64,000 nucleotides of DNA from positions 31,571 to 95,570 of the forward strand of contig NZ_JAEMEF010000014.1 of assembly GCF_016785945.1 (NCBI RefSeq). The letters are read 5' to 3'. Shown here one piece after another: positions 18,401 through 26,030 of the stretch (positions within the stretch are counted from its first letter, which is position 1; each line of letters starts with the position of its first letter). This DNA comes from Olleya sediminilitoris. Its GTDB lineage: Bacteria > Bacteroidota > Bacteroidia > Flavobacteriales > Flavobacteriaceae. The notes under the pieces were generated by a model, which saw only the letters and a program-made list of their open reading frames with translations, had not been told where the DNA came from and made no database searches. Made by a program: the position numbers and the translations under genes.

Positions 18401-18491
18401 CTGTCCCTTTAACTGTTTTAGTTGATTGCCCTAAAACAGAAAAACTAGCAAAAAGCATTAGTAATAATGCGAATTTCATTTTTTTAACCAT
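15429..18491 (-). CDS. susC: SusC/RagA family TonB-dependent outer membrane transporter
   Basis: 1020 residues: signal peptide (about 1-21, SVLGQ), a carboxypeptidase-regulatory-like domain (about 27-105), the plug domain starting VVIVGYGTQKK (about 106-230, with DAASAAIYGSRGGNGVIMITTK), and a 22-strand barrel ending RTISLGLNLEF with a terminal Phe. It imports oligosaccharides with SusD using TonB energy. It is the first gene of a run susC-susD-PKD lipoprotein-gntR-MFS-SDR. A promoter with an overlapping doubled operator lies at 18620-18672, giving a leader of about 145 bases. Confidence 0.96.
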   Translation of the reverse strand: MVKKMKFALLLMLFASFSVLGQSTKTVKGTVVSAADQLPIPSANVLIAGANDGTYTDFDGNFQITVKSTDVLVFSYVGYMSQSVPVLDNTTFNIALQEDSSLLDEVVIVGYGTQKKSHLTGAISKVTNEDLDQIAVSRVDDALVGQVSGVNIAATEGEAGSAPTIRIRGTGSVSGSSDPLVVVDGIVVDNDYLGSMNMNDVESFEVLKDAASAAIYGSRGGNGVIMITTKEGKAGKTKFTYNTLTGFKEARQSEDYYFTVAETVEAELAATGTLSDRTRYKQLIGVDNDWQNIIFDGGVITTHSFSARGGNDKTKFSTSIGYIHDEGVLLTDEVKNYSYKLRLDTKLTDKLSMGINLNPSFNDKRRFDGSTHDILRQTPWLPVYHDANTIRYVDRDNYPDVQIGDYATQRHFDNYDLYGDGSTLVDISNTSNTNPAAKVIERQRNEYKLKMRGSFYGKYDFTDNLSIKSTIGGDYQNTVRERNQGPLASRNGESAVQFDEEKINVSRLVSDNFLSYDKEFGDHDVAAILGASSELVKGEYRAARLTGYNPDFEGTLGGTTTVGAGNEFEYKQSLFSYFLRVNYAFDDKYLASISLRRDGSSVFGEDTKYGTFPAASLGWNVSKEDFLADSEVVSNLKFRVSYGVTGNNSLRIASNSVLNDNALVNYYPSLSLISGFSYGGDSAISAINIANPDLKWERSIEINPGIDFGLFNNKITGSVDVYRRTSDQLLLSNPISNTTGFSEALVNIGKVENSGIELELRTKNVNTSNFKWTSTILASRNKNELVDFADSNGQIQNVDSKRAAEWINQVGQPISSFYGWVVDSDIPLEYISNPYHPVGGEAQDVYVKDLNGDGVIDDDDKTKLGDPYPDLVWSLTNDFQFGDVDLSFMFQGSHGAEIRNMGDQYLFNHFNSSQDFISSTPNQEFIKEKIFTDDIIQDASYIALRTVSIGYNFTGDLLDKTLFTKARVYATGQNLLYVTADDYTGFNPESVNTTSATTYGYQRAGSPIQRTISLGLNLEF

Positions 18492-18619
18492 AATAATTAA
18501 TTTACTTTTTGAGTTAGTTTGCTGGTCATGATAAGTTATGAAACAAATCCCAATTAAAGTTCAATAAAATCAAATACTACTTTTGCAGTTAATATTCCTT
18601 CAAATTTAAACAAAAAAAA

Positions 18620-18644
18620 TTGGTCAACCAGATTGGTTAACCAA
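18620..18644. promoter_or_regulatory. Doubled TGGTNNACCA operator in front of susC
   Basis: Two TGGTNNACCA palindromes (TGGTCAACCA and TGGTTAACCA) separated by 3 bases, the whole being roughly palindromic. It overlaps the last bases of the TATATTTG -7 box on the minus strand. The second occurrence of the arrangement is at 25859-25883. TGGT...ACCA is the known half-site style of FadR-type GntR proteins, and such a gene is in the same operon. Confidence 0.75.
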
Positions 18645-18672
18645 ATATATATAAAAAAATGTTAATTACAAC
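18642..18672 (-). promoter_or_regulatory. Probable promoter of the susC operon
   Basis: On the minus strand GTTG (18669-18672), 19 bases, then TATATTTG (18642-18649): one mismatch from the Bacteroidota consensus TTTG-N19-TAnnTTTG. The doubled operator overlaps the -7 box. The gene-free stretch 18492-18805 holds only this promoter, the operator and the inverted repeat at 18700-18734. Confidence 0.65.
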
Positions 18673-18699
18673 GTTTTCGTAAAATTTATATGTTAAAAT

Positions 18700-18734
18700 A
18701 GCAAATGTTTGAGTTAATTTAGCAAACATTTGCT
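18700..18734. repeat. Inverted repeat between the cupin gene and susC
   Basis: Perfect 12-base arms AGCAAATGTTTG (18700-18711) and CAAACATTTGCT (18723-18734) with an 11-base spacer. There is no strong T-run, so it is a weak terminator candidate for the cupin operon or a second operator upstream of the susC promoter. Confidence 0.55.
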
Positions 18735-18805
18735 CTTAACACGCTTATAGACTAGCTATTCAAAACAAACCAGATACTTTAGCCTAAGCACAATACTTTA
18801 CTAAA

Positions 18806-19180
18806 CTACTCTTTATCACTAAAATAAGAAGGTCCATCTCCTGTTAAAAAGTCTTCTCTTACTGGACTAAAAGTATCTATCAACTGTCCTTCTTCTAAAC
18901 AAACTGCACTGTGCAATAAATTTGGTTCGATGTAAACACCATCTCCAGCTTCTACAATTTGCTTTACACCATCAATTTCAAATTCGAACTTTCCAGACAC
19001 ACAATAAGTAGCTTGAGTATGAAAATGTTGATGTGGCGCACCTAATGCTCCTTTTTCAAATTTTACACTTACCATCATGATCTGATTGTCATAACCTAAA
19101 AATTTTCTAGAAACTCCTCCTCCAAGTTTTTCCCATTCCATGTCTTTTGCTACAATGTACTTTTCGCTAAATCTTTTCAT
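18806..19180 (-). CDS. kdgF: KdgF-type cupin, 4,5-unsaturated uronate to DEH conversion
   Basis: 124 residues forming a single small cupin. The metal site reads PHQHFHTQ with H50, H52 and Q56, then G63 and H90 (NLLHSAV), matching the cupin pattern with Gln in place of Glu as in KdgF. KdgF proteins speed the opening of unsaturated monouronates from pectin or alginate to the linear keto form, which the SDR then reduces. It lies 17 bases after the PL17 gene, whose product is exactly that unsaturated monouronate. Located in the cytoplasm or periplasm; no signal peptide is seen. Confidence 0.85.
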   Translation of the reverse strand: MKRFSEKYIVAKDMEWEKLGGGVSRKFLGYDNQIMMVSVKFEKGALGAPHQHFHTQATYCVSGKFEFEIDGVKQIVEAGDGVYIEPNLLHSAVCLEEGQLIDTFSPVREDFLTGDGPSYFSDKE

Positions 19181-19197
19181 TTTTTAATTGTTTTATT

Positions 19198-21477
19198 TTA
19201 TTTGAAATAATAAGAACCTGACCATTCAAAGCTCTTACCGTTAATTGTTATGTTATGTTTTGTTTCTTTTAGATTGTTGGTATTAGAAGTAATAAACAAC
19301 TTTACATTACCATTTATATTAGTAATTTCAATAGCTGTATAATCTTCAGAATCTAAAACTGTTTTAATTAGCTTAATGCTACTGTTAGAATTTACTGCAG
19401 ATTCTGAAACTGGACTATAGCTTCCATGTGCTTCAATTACTGAAACAAAAGTTCTGTTTTTTGAGTTTTTAGCTCTCAATATTAAGGCTGGATCACGACG
19501 TAAATTAAACTCGGGATCGTTTGCACCGATTCTAGCAAATAATAATTCGTCTTTGGCTGAAGTTTCAGTTGTTAATGAGTAAAACTTATTATTGTTAAAC
19601 CATGAAAACTTAGTGTTGTCCTCTGATGCTTTTCCTGAGCCTTCTAAATATAAATGTTGATAGCCATTTTTAGAACCTAACGGTTTTAATACTTCAGGTG
19701 AATTGTACTCAAAGTTTGTTTGTAATACTTGTCCGAAATAATAAAAAGGAAAATCATATTGATTCGCTGTAGCGGAAGTGACCTTCATGATGTCAAGCAT
19801 GTATGGCTTTTCGAAATCTTCATCTTTTATAATAGCCATTGTACGAAGCATAGTTGTACCTGGATATGCATTTTTTTCAATAGCACTTAATACTTGCACG
19901 TTTTTATTTTCTGAAGAAAAATAATTTAAATCGGAATGATATAAACTTCCTATATCGTATTTACCAGAAAAGTGAGAAGTTTCATTCTGAGTCACTGTAT
20001 TATGCGCAATGGTTTGTTTTGCCCATGTTTTATTTTCTTTTAAGTAATTTCCACCTCCTTTTTGTTCAATATTTACAAAACGAGATAATCCATAATCTTG
20101 AATTACTTCTTCACCATTTTCATAAAATGAATACGATAATTTGTCATAGTGTCCATGACTAGATCCTTGCGCTGCGTATTTAAAAACCAGCTCTAAATTC
20201 TCATTTCTTAAAATACCAACACCACCTTGTTTTCCTTCAGAACCATCAGATAAGTTGATAGATTTTTTAGTAAACGGTTTTTCCTTTCCGTTTTTAATAC
20301 CAAGCGCAACAGCTAAACCAGAATCGTCTAACAATACTTTATCTTGTTGTTTTGCTATTGATAATAAACCAGAATCTTGTTCTCCAAAATGATAAGATAC
20401 ATCTACAGCAGTTACTAGAGCATTTGTGTAATACGACATTCCTTTTTGACCATCGTTTAGTGGGAAGAAATCGCCATCTGAATCAGATAAATTTAATAAT
20501 GCATTTATAGATTTTAGAAGTACGCCTTCTTTATATTCAAATATTTTAAGCTCAGGTTTTACATTATGTAACCCTTCTGCAAAAACCAAAAAAGGATACA
20601 TAGCGTAACGTTGGTAATAAGGTCCTTCATTATAATAACCATCTGGCGAAAAAGGTTCTTCGATATTGGCTAAAAAACCTGCTTTTCCGTCTTTATTTAA
20701 AAATCCACCATCGTCATCTTTTTTATTAGCATCTAATTTTAAATCTTTAATTCCATATAACGCTCGATTGATTAATTCCTCGTCATCCATAACCAACCCA
20801 ATCATTCCAACAGCGGCATTTCCCCAAGTACTGTGGTTATGAACGCGTTGATAAAATTGCGGACTATCTACAGAAATGTGATCTGCAAATGGTCTAAATA
20901 AATTTGTTTCTAGCTTGTTTCGTTCTTCTTCGGTTAAATAATTATAGATACAATCGTAAGCCTGACTTACATAGACTAACCAATTAGAATCGTTTAAACA
21001 TTGCCAAAATAATTTTCCTCTTGCATAAGACCTTGTTTTGGGATGTAATGGCAAAGTTTTATACAATGCTTCATATTCCATTAGCATGTCTTTTACATAC
21101 TTGGCATATTTTTCGTCGTCTAGAATTTGATATAACAAACCAGCTTTTTGAAGAATAAACCAGTTTTTTTTATGTACAACATGTGTATAACCACCAGAAT
21201 AATCTTTAGGAATTGGCACATCGATTCCTGCCTCAATTTCAGCATCAACTTCTTCTTTAACCGCTTGTAGAGATTTATCAAAAATTGGAATAGTACCTAA
21301 TTGTGCTCTAATGCCTTTTACACCTTGAGCAGTTAAAATAAGTTTAGGATGTTGTTGGGATGTTTTTGTATCTGAAGTATTTGCAGTAGTAGTATTATTT
21401 TCATTTTTACATGAAAACATAAATGCTATTATTACAAATAGTGCGATTTTATATGTTGTGTTTTTTATTTTTTTCAT
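19198..21477 (-). CDS. Oligo-alginate lyase, polysaccharide lyase family 17, lipoprotein
   Basis: 759 residues. Lipoprotein signal peptide with Cys23 (AFMFSCK), then an alpha/alpha-toroid domain (about 45-370) and a heparinase II/III-like beta-sheet domain (about 400-759). PL17 active-site parts are visible: NH at 214-215 in RVHNHSTWGN, the Tyr-rich YYNEGPYYQRY at 281-291, and SHGHYDKLSYSFYENG in the second domain. Family members release unsaturated monouronate exolytically from oligo-alginate. It is coupled to the PL7 gene (2-base gap) and followed by kdgF, a direct product-to-next-step order. Confidence 0.93.
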   Translation of the reverse strand: MKKIKNTTYKIALFVIIAFMFSCKNENNTTTANTSDTKTSQQHPKLILTAQGVKGIRAQLGTIPIFDKSLQAVKEEVDAEIEAGIDVPIPKDYSGGYTHVVHKKNWFILQKAGLLYQILDDEKYAKYVKDMLMEYEALYKTLPLHPKTRSYARGKLFWQCLNDSNWLVYVSQAYDCIYNYLTEEERNKLETNLFRPFADHISVDSPQFYQRVHNHSTWGNAAVGMIGLVMDDEELINRALYGIKDLKLDANKKDDDGGFLNKDGKAGFLANIEEPFSPDGYYNEGPYYQRYAMYPFLVFAEGLHNVKPELKIFEYKEGVLLKSINALLNLSDSDGDFFPLNDGQKGMSYYTNALVTAVDVSYHFGEQDSGLLSIAKQQDKVLLDDSGLAVALGIKNGKEKPFTKKSINLSDGSEGKQGGVGILRNENLELVFKYAAQGSSHGHYDKLSYSFYENGEEVIQDYGLSRFVNIEQKGGGNYLKENKTWAKQTIAHNTVTQNETSHFSGKYDIGSLYHSDLNYFSSENKNVQVLSAIEKNAYPGTTMLRTMAIIKDEDFEKPYMLDIMKVTSATANQYDFPFYYFGQVLQTNFEYNSPEVLKPLGSKNGYQHLYLEGSGKASEDNTKFSWFNNNKFYSLTTETSAKDELLFARIGANDPEFNLRRDPALILRAKNSKNRTFVSVIEAHGSYSPVSESAVNSNSSIKLIKTVLDSEDYTAIEITNINGNVKLFITSNTNNLKETKHNITINGKSFEWSGSYYFK

Positions 21478-21479
21478 CT

Positions 21480-22508
21480 TTATTTTTTTGGCGCTGTTGC
21501 TTCTCCTACGGTTGCAGTTTTAAACCAAACCTCAGCATAACTTCCGTTTTCGTATTGTTTAGCAATATCACCTTCGTAGATTTTAGAACCTGTTTTAACA
21601 TTGGCTTGATTATATGCACCTTGTTTAAAGTAATTTATTTCACCATCATATGCTATTTCACGTTCTTCACTTACTTTTCTTCGTGATAAATAACTGTCTA
21701 TAATTTGTTGCGGAATAGATGCTTTTGTAGGGAAATCTGTTTTGATTAAGCTTTTAGTAAATGTTACCGTTTCATGACCTTCACTTGTAAAGGTTAAATA
21801 CATAATGCCTTTGTATACATTAACTTCATAGCTAAATTCTTCATCTAAAGCAATACCATCAACAGGCTCATTTGGTGCAGTTGTTGCGTCTTTACCAACT
21901 TTAGAAAAATCATTACCCCAAACAGCTGTCGAATAATCCCAACGACCAGCATTATCCCCTTTTGTATTGATTTCATAATTCCAGAATACAGAACCTTTTG
22001 TATGACCAGGAAATTTCTTGTAATAAATTTTTAAAGGTTCGTTTTCGTGACCTTCACCACTGTGAATTTGACCAACAACCACTGAAAAAGCAGACGATTT
22101 GGTTGCATCACCTGTAGTTGATACGTGTTTTACTTTTAAAGTTCCTGTTAATTTTCCGCCTTCTTCAGGAATCCAATGTTTTTTTTCACCTAATTCTGTT
22201 CTCGTATTACTAGACGTTTTTGAAGTAATACCAGAATTTGGTGTTTTATAAACTACCCAATCCGTTTCATTTTCAGTTTCAACATAGAAAAAACCATCTT
22301 TTTGGAAACCTAATAAATCTTCAGATTTTGTTCCGTCACCTAAAAGGATTTTCCATTTATCCATAAACGGAATAACATCGCTTGGTGCTTTTATTTCTTT
22401 TTTGGTAATTGTAGATTTTGTTTCTGCTTTTGTTTCTGTAGACTTTGTTTCATTTTTACAAGCAAACAATGTTAATAATACAACGAAGGTAAATAGCGAG
22501 TTTTTCAT
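21480..22508 (-). CDS. Alginate lyase, polysaccharide lyase family 7, lipoprotein
   Basis: 342 residues from the ATG at 22508, which gives the lipoprotein signal MKNSLFTFVVLLTLFAC (Cys17); a longer reading from 22538 adds a poor leader. After a Thr/Lys/Glu-rich linker (18-40) comes a beta-jelly-roll with the three PL7 motifs: RTELGE at 103-108, QIH at 147-149 and YFKQGAYNQ at 293-301. QIH rather than QVH often goes with polyguluronate or mixed-block preference (family knowledge). It is made with PL17 and kdgF. A hairpin lies just before its start (22525-22555). Confidence 0.93.
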   Translation of the reverse strand: MKNSLFTFVVLLTLFACKNETKSTETKAETKSTITKKEIKAPSDVIPFMDKWKILLGDGTKSEDLLGFQKDGFFYVETENETDWVVYKTPNSGITSKTSSNTRTELGEKKHWIPEEGGKLTGTLKVKHVSTTGDATKSSAFSVVVGQIHSGEGHENEPLKIYYKKFPGHTKGSVFWNYEINTKGDNAGRWDYSTAVWGNDFSKVGKDATTAPNEPVDGIALDEEFSYEVNVYKGIMYLTFTSEGHETVTFTKSLIKTDFPTKASIPQQIIDSYLSRRKVSEEREIAYDGEINYFKQGAYNQANVKTGSKIYEGDIAKQYENGSYAEVWFKTATVGEATAPKK

Positions 22509-22524
22509 TTTGGATTTTATTTTT

Positions 22525-22555
22525 AAAATAGGCAGCAAATTACTTTGCTACCTAT
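22525..22555 (-). terminator. Hairpin between PL6 and PL7 genes, possible partial terminator
   Basis: On the minus strand ATAGGTAGCAAA, a 4-base loop region, then TTTGCTGCCTAT and TTTT; one G-T pair in the stem. It lies after the PL6 gene and only about 16 bases before the PL7 start, so it may end the upstream transcript, reduce read-through, or be a processing site. Confidence 0.5.
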
Positions 22556-22608
22556 TTAGTAAGTGTATTTAATTATTTTAATTCAAAAGGCTTTAAAGTG
22601 ATTCAGTA

Positions 22609-24909
22609 CTAATAGACTAATTTCAATTTTAAATTTTGAACCACTTTAATCTCACCAGAGTTCTTAACCTCATTGTTTTCTGGCTTTTGGCCTTTTTCAC
22701 CCCAAAGAATGGAGATATATTTTACAGGATTATTAATAAATGAATTGTTAGCAAAAATGACATTAACAATACCTCTTGTTTTAATCAATATATTGTCTTT
22801 GTCTGTTTGACCTGACTTTGTAATTGTATTATTTTGAAAGACTAAGTTCCCTCCTATTGTAGACTCGTCATAACCACCACGATAATAATTTAAAACATCT
22901 TGATCTACATTGGTAAATGTGTTGTTTGTTATGTAAACAAACTCACTGTTATAATCTCCTTTATCATTGGTTTCTTTGTTTAATTGGATTCCGCTTTTAC
23001 AATTTTTTATAATTGAATTTGTTACTGAAATGGTATCTGAAAATGACCCTTTTGAAACTTCAAGCACACTTTTAAAGTTACTTACTTCGGTATTTTTTAA
23101 CCATAATCCGTAAGCACTTTTCATGTTTTTATCTAATGTTTTAAAAGCTGACTGATTGTTATTTCCTTTTAAAACTACATCTTCAATATGAAGTATTCCT
23201 TTTGGTTTCATTTGAAAAGCTGTTCCCTCAGAAGTAAACACTAATTGCGCTTTATTATTTTTATCTTTTGAAGTGATTGTAATGTTTTTATCAACTGGAA
23301 GTGATCGGTTTATTTGATATTCAGCAGCATTCAAACTAATAATATCTCCTGAGTTAGCATTAGAAATGGCGTTAGCTAATTCTTGACTTGTACTAATCTC
23401 AATCGTTTGCGAAACTGAATCATTTTTTTGGTTTTTAAACCAGCTAGTACCATAATTTGATTGATTGTATAAATCGTTATGATTATTGGTATTAATAATT
23501 GCGCCTAAACTATTATTATCCTTGTCACGTTTGTTACCAAATAAATCTGTAGTTATGGTTTCAAAATCAAAACCAGAATAGATTTGTTTAGTATCATAAG
23601 TTGGGACCTTCAAGCTTTTACTAACCTCTTGAACATCTAGTTCAACCGTTTGCAAACCTTCTGGTTGCACTTCACTTTTGTTTGCGCTATTTGTATAATT
23701 ATTTTTAAACAAGACACCATCTACTTTATCGTAGTTTTTGATTGGGTATTCAAATGGAGTTTGATTATATAAAATATTATTTGCAACTACAGTACGTGTT
23801 GGTCTTGCAGATCTAATTTCTGATTTAGGCAAAACTTCACTTTGTGATACATTAGAACCAACGCTAAAATGAAAAGGAGTTTTAGTATCTACAAATGTAT
23901 TATAAGCAATTACAGCATCTGTTACTTGGTTGTATCTATTTAAAGGCGATTTAGGAATACCATTCATTACAGCTAAAGGCGCTCTAAACGTACTTCCTTT
24001 TAATTTGTAAAAATAATTATTAGTAATCCAGTGACCAGTATTTATAACTCTTATACCTCCTATAAATTCTGAATTATCATTACCTATAAAAATATTTCCA
24101 TCGATAGTAGCATAATTACCATGTCTTAACACTAAAGAACCTTCACTTTCAAAAAAGACATTATTTTTAAAAGTATTATTATTGGATTTACTAGAAATTA
24201 TTTCGACCTCACCATTACAACGCTCAAACAAATTATTTTCAACATTGGTATGTGATGGTGTCATTGATGTCCCACTATCTCCTATTTGCATAGTTTCACC
24301 GTGAGGACCACCTTTTCTTGGTCTTGGACCAAAATGATTATTAACTATTTGATGGTAATTTTTTATGTGTTGGTTACCTTTTAACATAACCATTACTGTT
24401 GGACCAAAATTAGATTTTCCAGCAATGTAATTATTACTAAGCTCATTATGACGTCCCCAGAATTCAACCCAATGATCACTTACGTCTCTATCAGGCTGCG
24501 TAAACTCTTCAATAACACAATTTGTAACTTTGCTATGATTAGCAATTAAAGTATCGTTAATTTTAAACTGAATAACATTGCGTGATGGTGTGTAACCATT
24601 TTTAAAATGAAGATCGTGTACTTCTAAATAATCACCTCCAATTTTAAGATTAGAAACACCTTCTATAGTTACTTTTCCTGGTGTTTCAGCTCGTAAAATA
24701 ATTGGCTTTGCTTCAGTCCCCTGACCTGAAAAATTAATTTCAACATCTTTCCATACACCATTTGCTAAAACAATTTGGTCTCCTGCTTTTACGTTTTGTA
24801 TCGCATCATTAAGCTCATTGATATTAGAAACTACTTTAGGCTCTACTGAAGCGTCTTTGCAAGCGTTACAAAGCATTAAAATTGAAAAGATTAAAACGAG
24901 TTTTTTCAT
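22609..24909 (-). CDS. Alginate lyase, polysaccharide lyase family 6, lipoprotein
   Basis: 766 residues with a lipoprotein signal (Cys17 in MLCNACKD) and two right-handed beta-helix domains: the catalytic one (about 25-400) and a second (about 505-766). The PL6 catalytic pair is visible as K241 in VEIISSKS and R262 in LVLRHGN, 21 residues apart as in characterised PL6 enzymes. The acidic GETMQIG region is typical of the calcium-dependent members. It is probably membrane-anchored and acts on polymannuronate-rich chains or oligomers (inference). It lies 14 bases after the second PL7 gene and shares its operator-controlled promoter. Confidence 0.92.
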   Translation of the reverse strand: MKKLVLIFSILMLCNACKDASVEPKVVSNINELNDAIQNVKAGDQIVLANGVWKDVEINFSGQGTEAKPIILRAETPGKVTIEGVSNLKIGGDYLEVHDLHFKNGYTPSRNVIQFKINDTLIANHSKVTNCVIEEFTQPDRDVSDHWVEFWGRHNELSNNYIAGKSNFGPTVMVMLKGNQHIKNYHQIVNNHFGPRPRKGGPHGETMQIGDSGTSMTPSHTNVENNLFERCNGEVEIISSKSNNNTFKNNVFFESEGSLVLRHGNYATIDGNIFIGNDNSEFIGGIRVINTGHWITNNYFYKLKGSTFRAPLAVMNGIPKSPLNRYNQVTDAVIAYNTFVDTKTPFHFSVGSNVSQSEVLPKSEIRSARPTRTVVANNILYNQTPFEYPIKNYDKVDGVLFKNNYTNSANKSEVQPEGLQTVELDVQEVSKSLKVPTYDTKQIYSGFDFETITTDLFGNKRDKDNNSLGAIINTNNHNDLYNQSNYGTSWFKNQKNDSVSQTIEISTSQELANAISNANSGDIISLNAAEYQINRSLPVDKNITITSKDKNNKAQLVFTSEGTAFQMKPKGILHIEDVVLKGNNNQSAFKTLDKNMKSAYGLWLKNTEVSNFKSVLEVSKGSFSDTISVTNSIIKNCKSGIQLNKETNDKGDYNSEFVYITNNTFTNVDQDVLNYYRGGYDESTIGGNLVFQNNTITKSGQTDKDNILIKTRGIVNVIFANNSFINNPVKYISILWGEKGQKPENNEVKNSGEIKVVQNLKLKLVY

Positions 24910-24923
24910 TAGTTATTTAGAAA

Positions 24924-25847
24924 TTAGTGATTAATGTTTAGTTGGTAATATTTTACATAAGAAAATGCATTAGCGTCTGTAGTACCTAAATAATTACCAG
25001 CCTTAAAGTAATTTTCAAATGGCCACTTAGCAAGGCTAACATCCTCATATATTAAGGGTGTTAGGCTATTTAATTGCAACTCTAATTTTCCAGAAGATGC
25101 AGTTATCTTAAAATCAAAAGGTTCAAAACCTACGTAACCCATATTTGTAGATTCATCTGACCATGTAGCACTTGTTACGTCAAGTAAATCATCTCCTGAA
25201 GTTGTTGGGTCTACTAATGATTTTTTATAAGACCAAATAAACCCATTAATCCAACGTATTTTAATTAAAGGAGGTCCATTATTTGAAGTAAAACCATGTG
25301 TATCCATATCTGATTGAGATATGATACCATGGATTTGCATTACTATAGTTTTATGATATTGATTATTACTATTATTATCTTCTGAAATATCAACCAAATT
25401 TAAACGACCTTCCATAACTCCTCCTTCTTCTAAAGTCCAATTTTCTTTTGAATTTGAAGGGTTTATAAGCTCTCTTAACTCTGTCCTTGAATACGAACTA
25501 TTTGTTGTAGAAACCTCTGGATAAGTGTAAAAAACAATTGATTGATCATCAACATCATCATACATAAATGGTAAAATTGAAGCGTTTGTACGGTAACCAC
25601 CATTAATTAATGTACTTGGTTGATATTCATCTGGACTACCATTATTGTTTTCGTCTACAGGTAGTGTGACTTTCCAATTTGAAAAATCAATATTTGCATA
25701 GTTATCTTGGCTATTATCTGAAGATTGGTTATCATCAGGATTATCGAGTGTAGAAGAACCTAAATTTTGTGCTTCAGTTTGTTCATCAGAATCACTACAA
25801 GCTATACAAGTAAGTAATAAAACAGAATAAAAGAATAACTTTTTCAT
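24924..25847 (-). CDS. Alginate lyase, polysaccharide lyase family 7, lipoprotein
   Basis: 307 residues from the ATG at 25847, giving the lipoprotein signal MKKLFFYSVLLLTCIAC (Cys17) followed by SDSDEQ, an acidic stretch like surface-export signals. A reading from 25883 would run through the operator and is rejected. After a low-complexity Asp/Ser/Asn linker (about 30-50) comes a PL7 jelly-roll with RTELRE (121-126), QIHG (171-174) and YFKAGNYLG (280-288). It is the first gene of a PL7-PL6 unit. A doubled operator and TATATTTG box lie 12-41 bases upstream of the start. Confidence 0.93.
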   Translation of the reverse strand: MKKLFFYSVLLLTCIACSDSDEQTEAQNLGSSTLDNPDDNQSSDNSQDNYANIDFSNWKVTLPVDENNNGSPDEYQPSTLINGGYRTNASILPFMYDDVDDQSIVFYTYPEVSTTNSSYSRTELRELINPSNSKENWTLEEGGVMEGRLNLVDISEDNNSNNQYHKTIVMQIHGIISQSDMDTHGFTSNNGPPLIKIRWINGFIWSYKKSLVDPTTSGDDLLDVTSATWSDESTNMGYVGFEPFDFKITASSGKLELQLNSLTPLIYEDVSLAKWPFENYFKAGNYLGTTDANAFSYVKYYQLNINH

Positions 25848-25858
25848 AACACAAATAA

Positions 25859-25888
25859 TTGGTTTACCAATCTGGTTTACCAAATATA
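25859..25888 (-). promoter_or_regulatory. Doubled TGGTNNACCA operator with -7 box before PL7
   Basis: Two TGGTTTACCA palindromes separated by 3 bases at 25859-25883 and, on the minus strand, TATATTTG (25881-25888) overlapping its outer end, as in front of susC. An ATTG 17 bases upstream is a poor -33 match. The start codon of the lyase is 12 bases downstream. Confidence 0.72.
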
Positions 25889-26030
25889 TGGTTTTTTTTT
25901 AATATCAATAAAACAAAATACTTAATAAATATTATCAAAAAATAAAAAATCGTCAATTTGAACACTCAAAACCTATACAAAAATAGGATTTTAGGCTATT
26001 TTACAAGTTATTCAAAAATTTGATTTAATG

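Noticed and set aside
24924..25883. Longer form of the PL7 protein starting at 25883
   Set aside because: The added 12 residues would be encoded by the doubled operator and precede a normal lipoprotein signal peptide starting at 25847.
25979..26002. AAAATAG / CTATTTT weak stem after the T9SS lyase-like gene
   Set aside because: Short and AT-rich; cannot be told from chance in this base composition.
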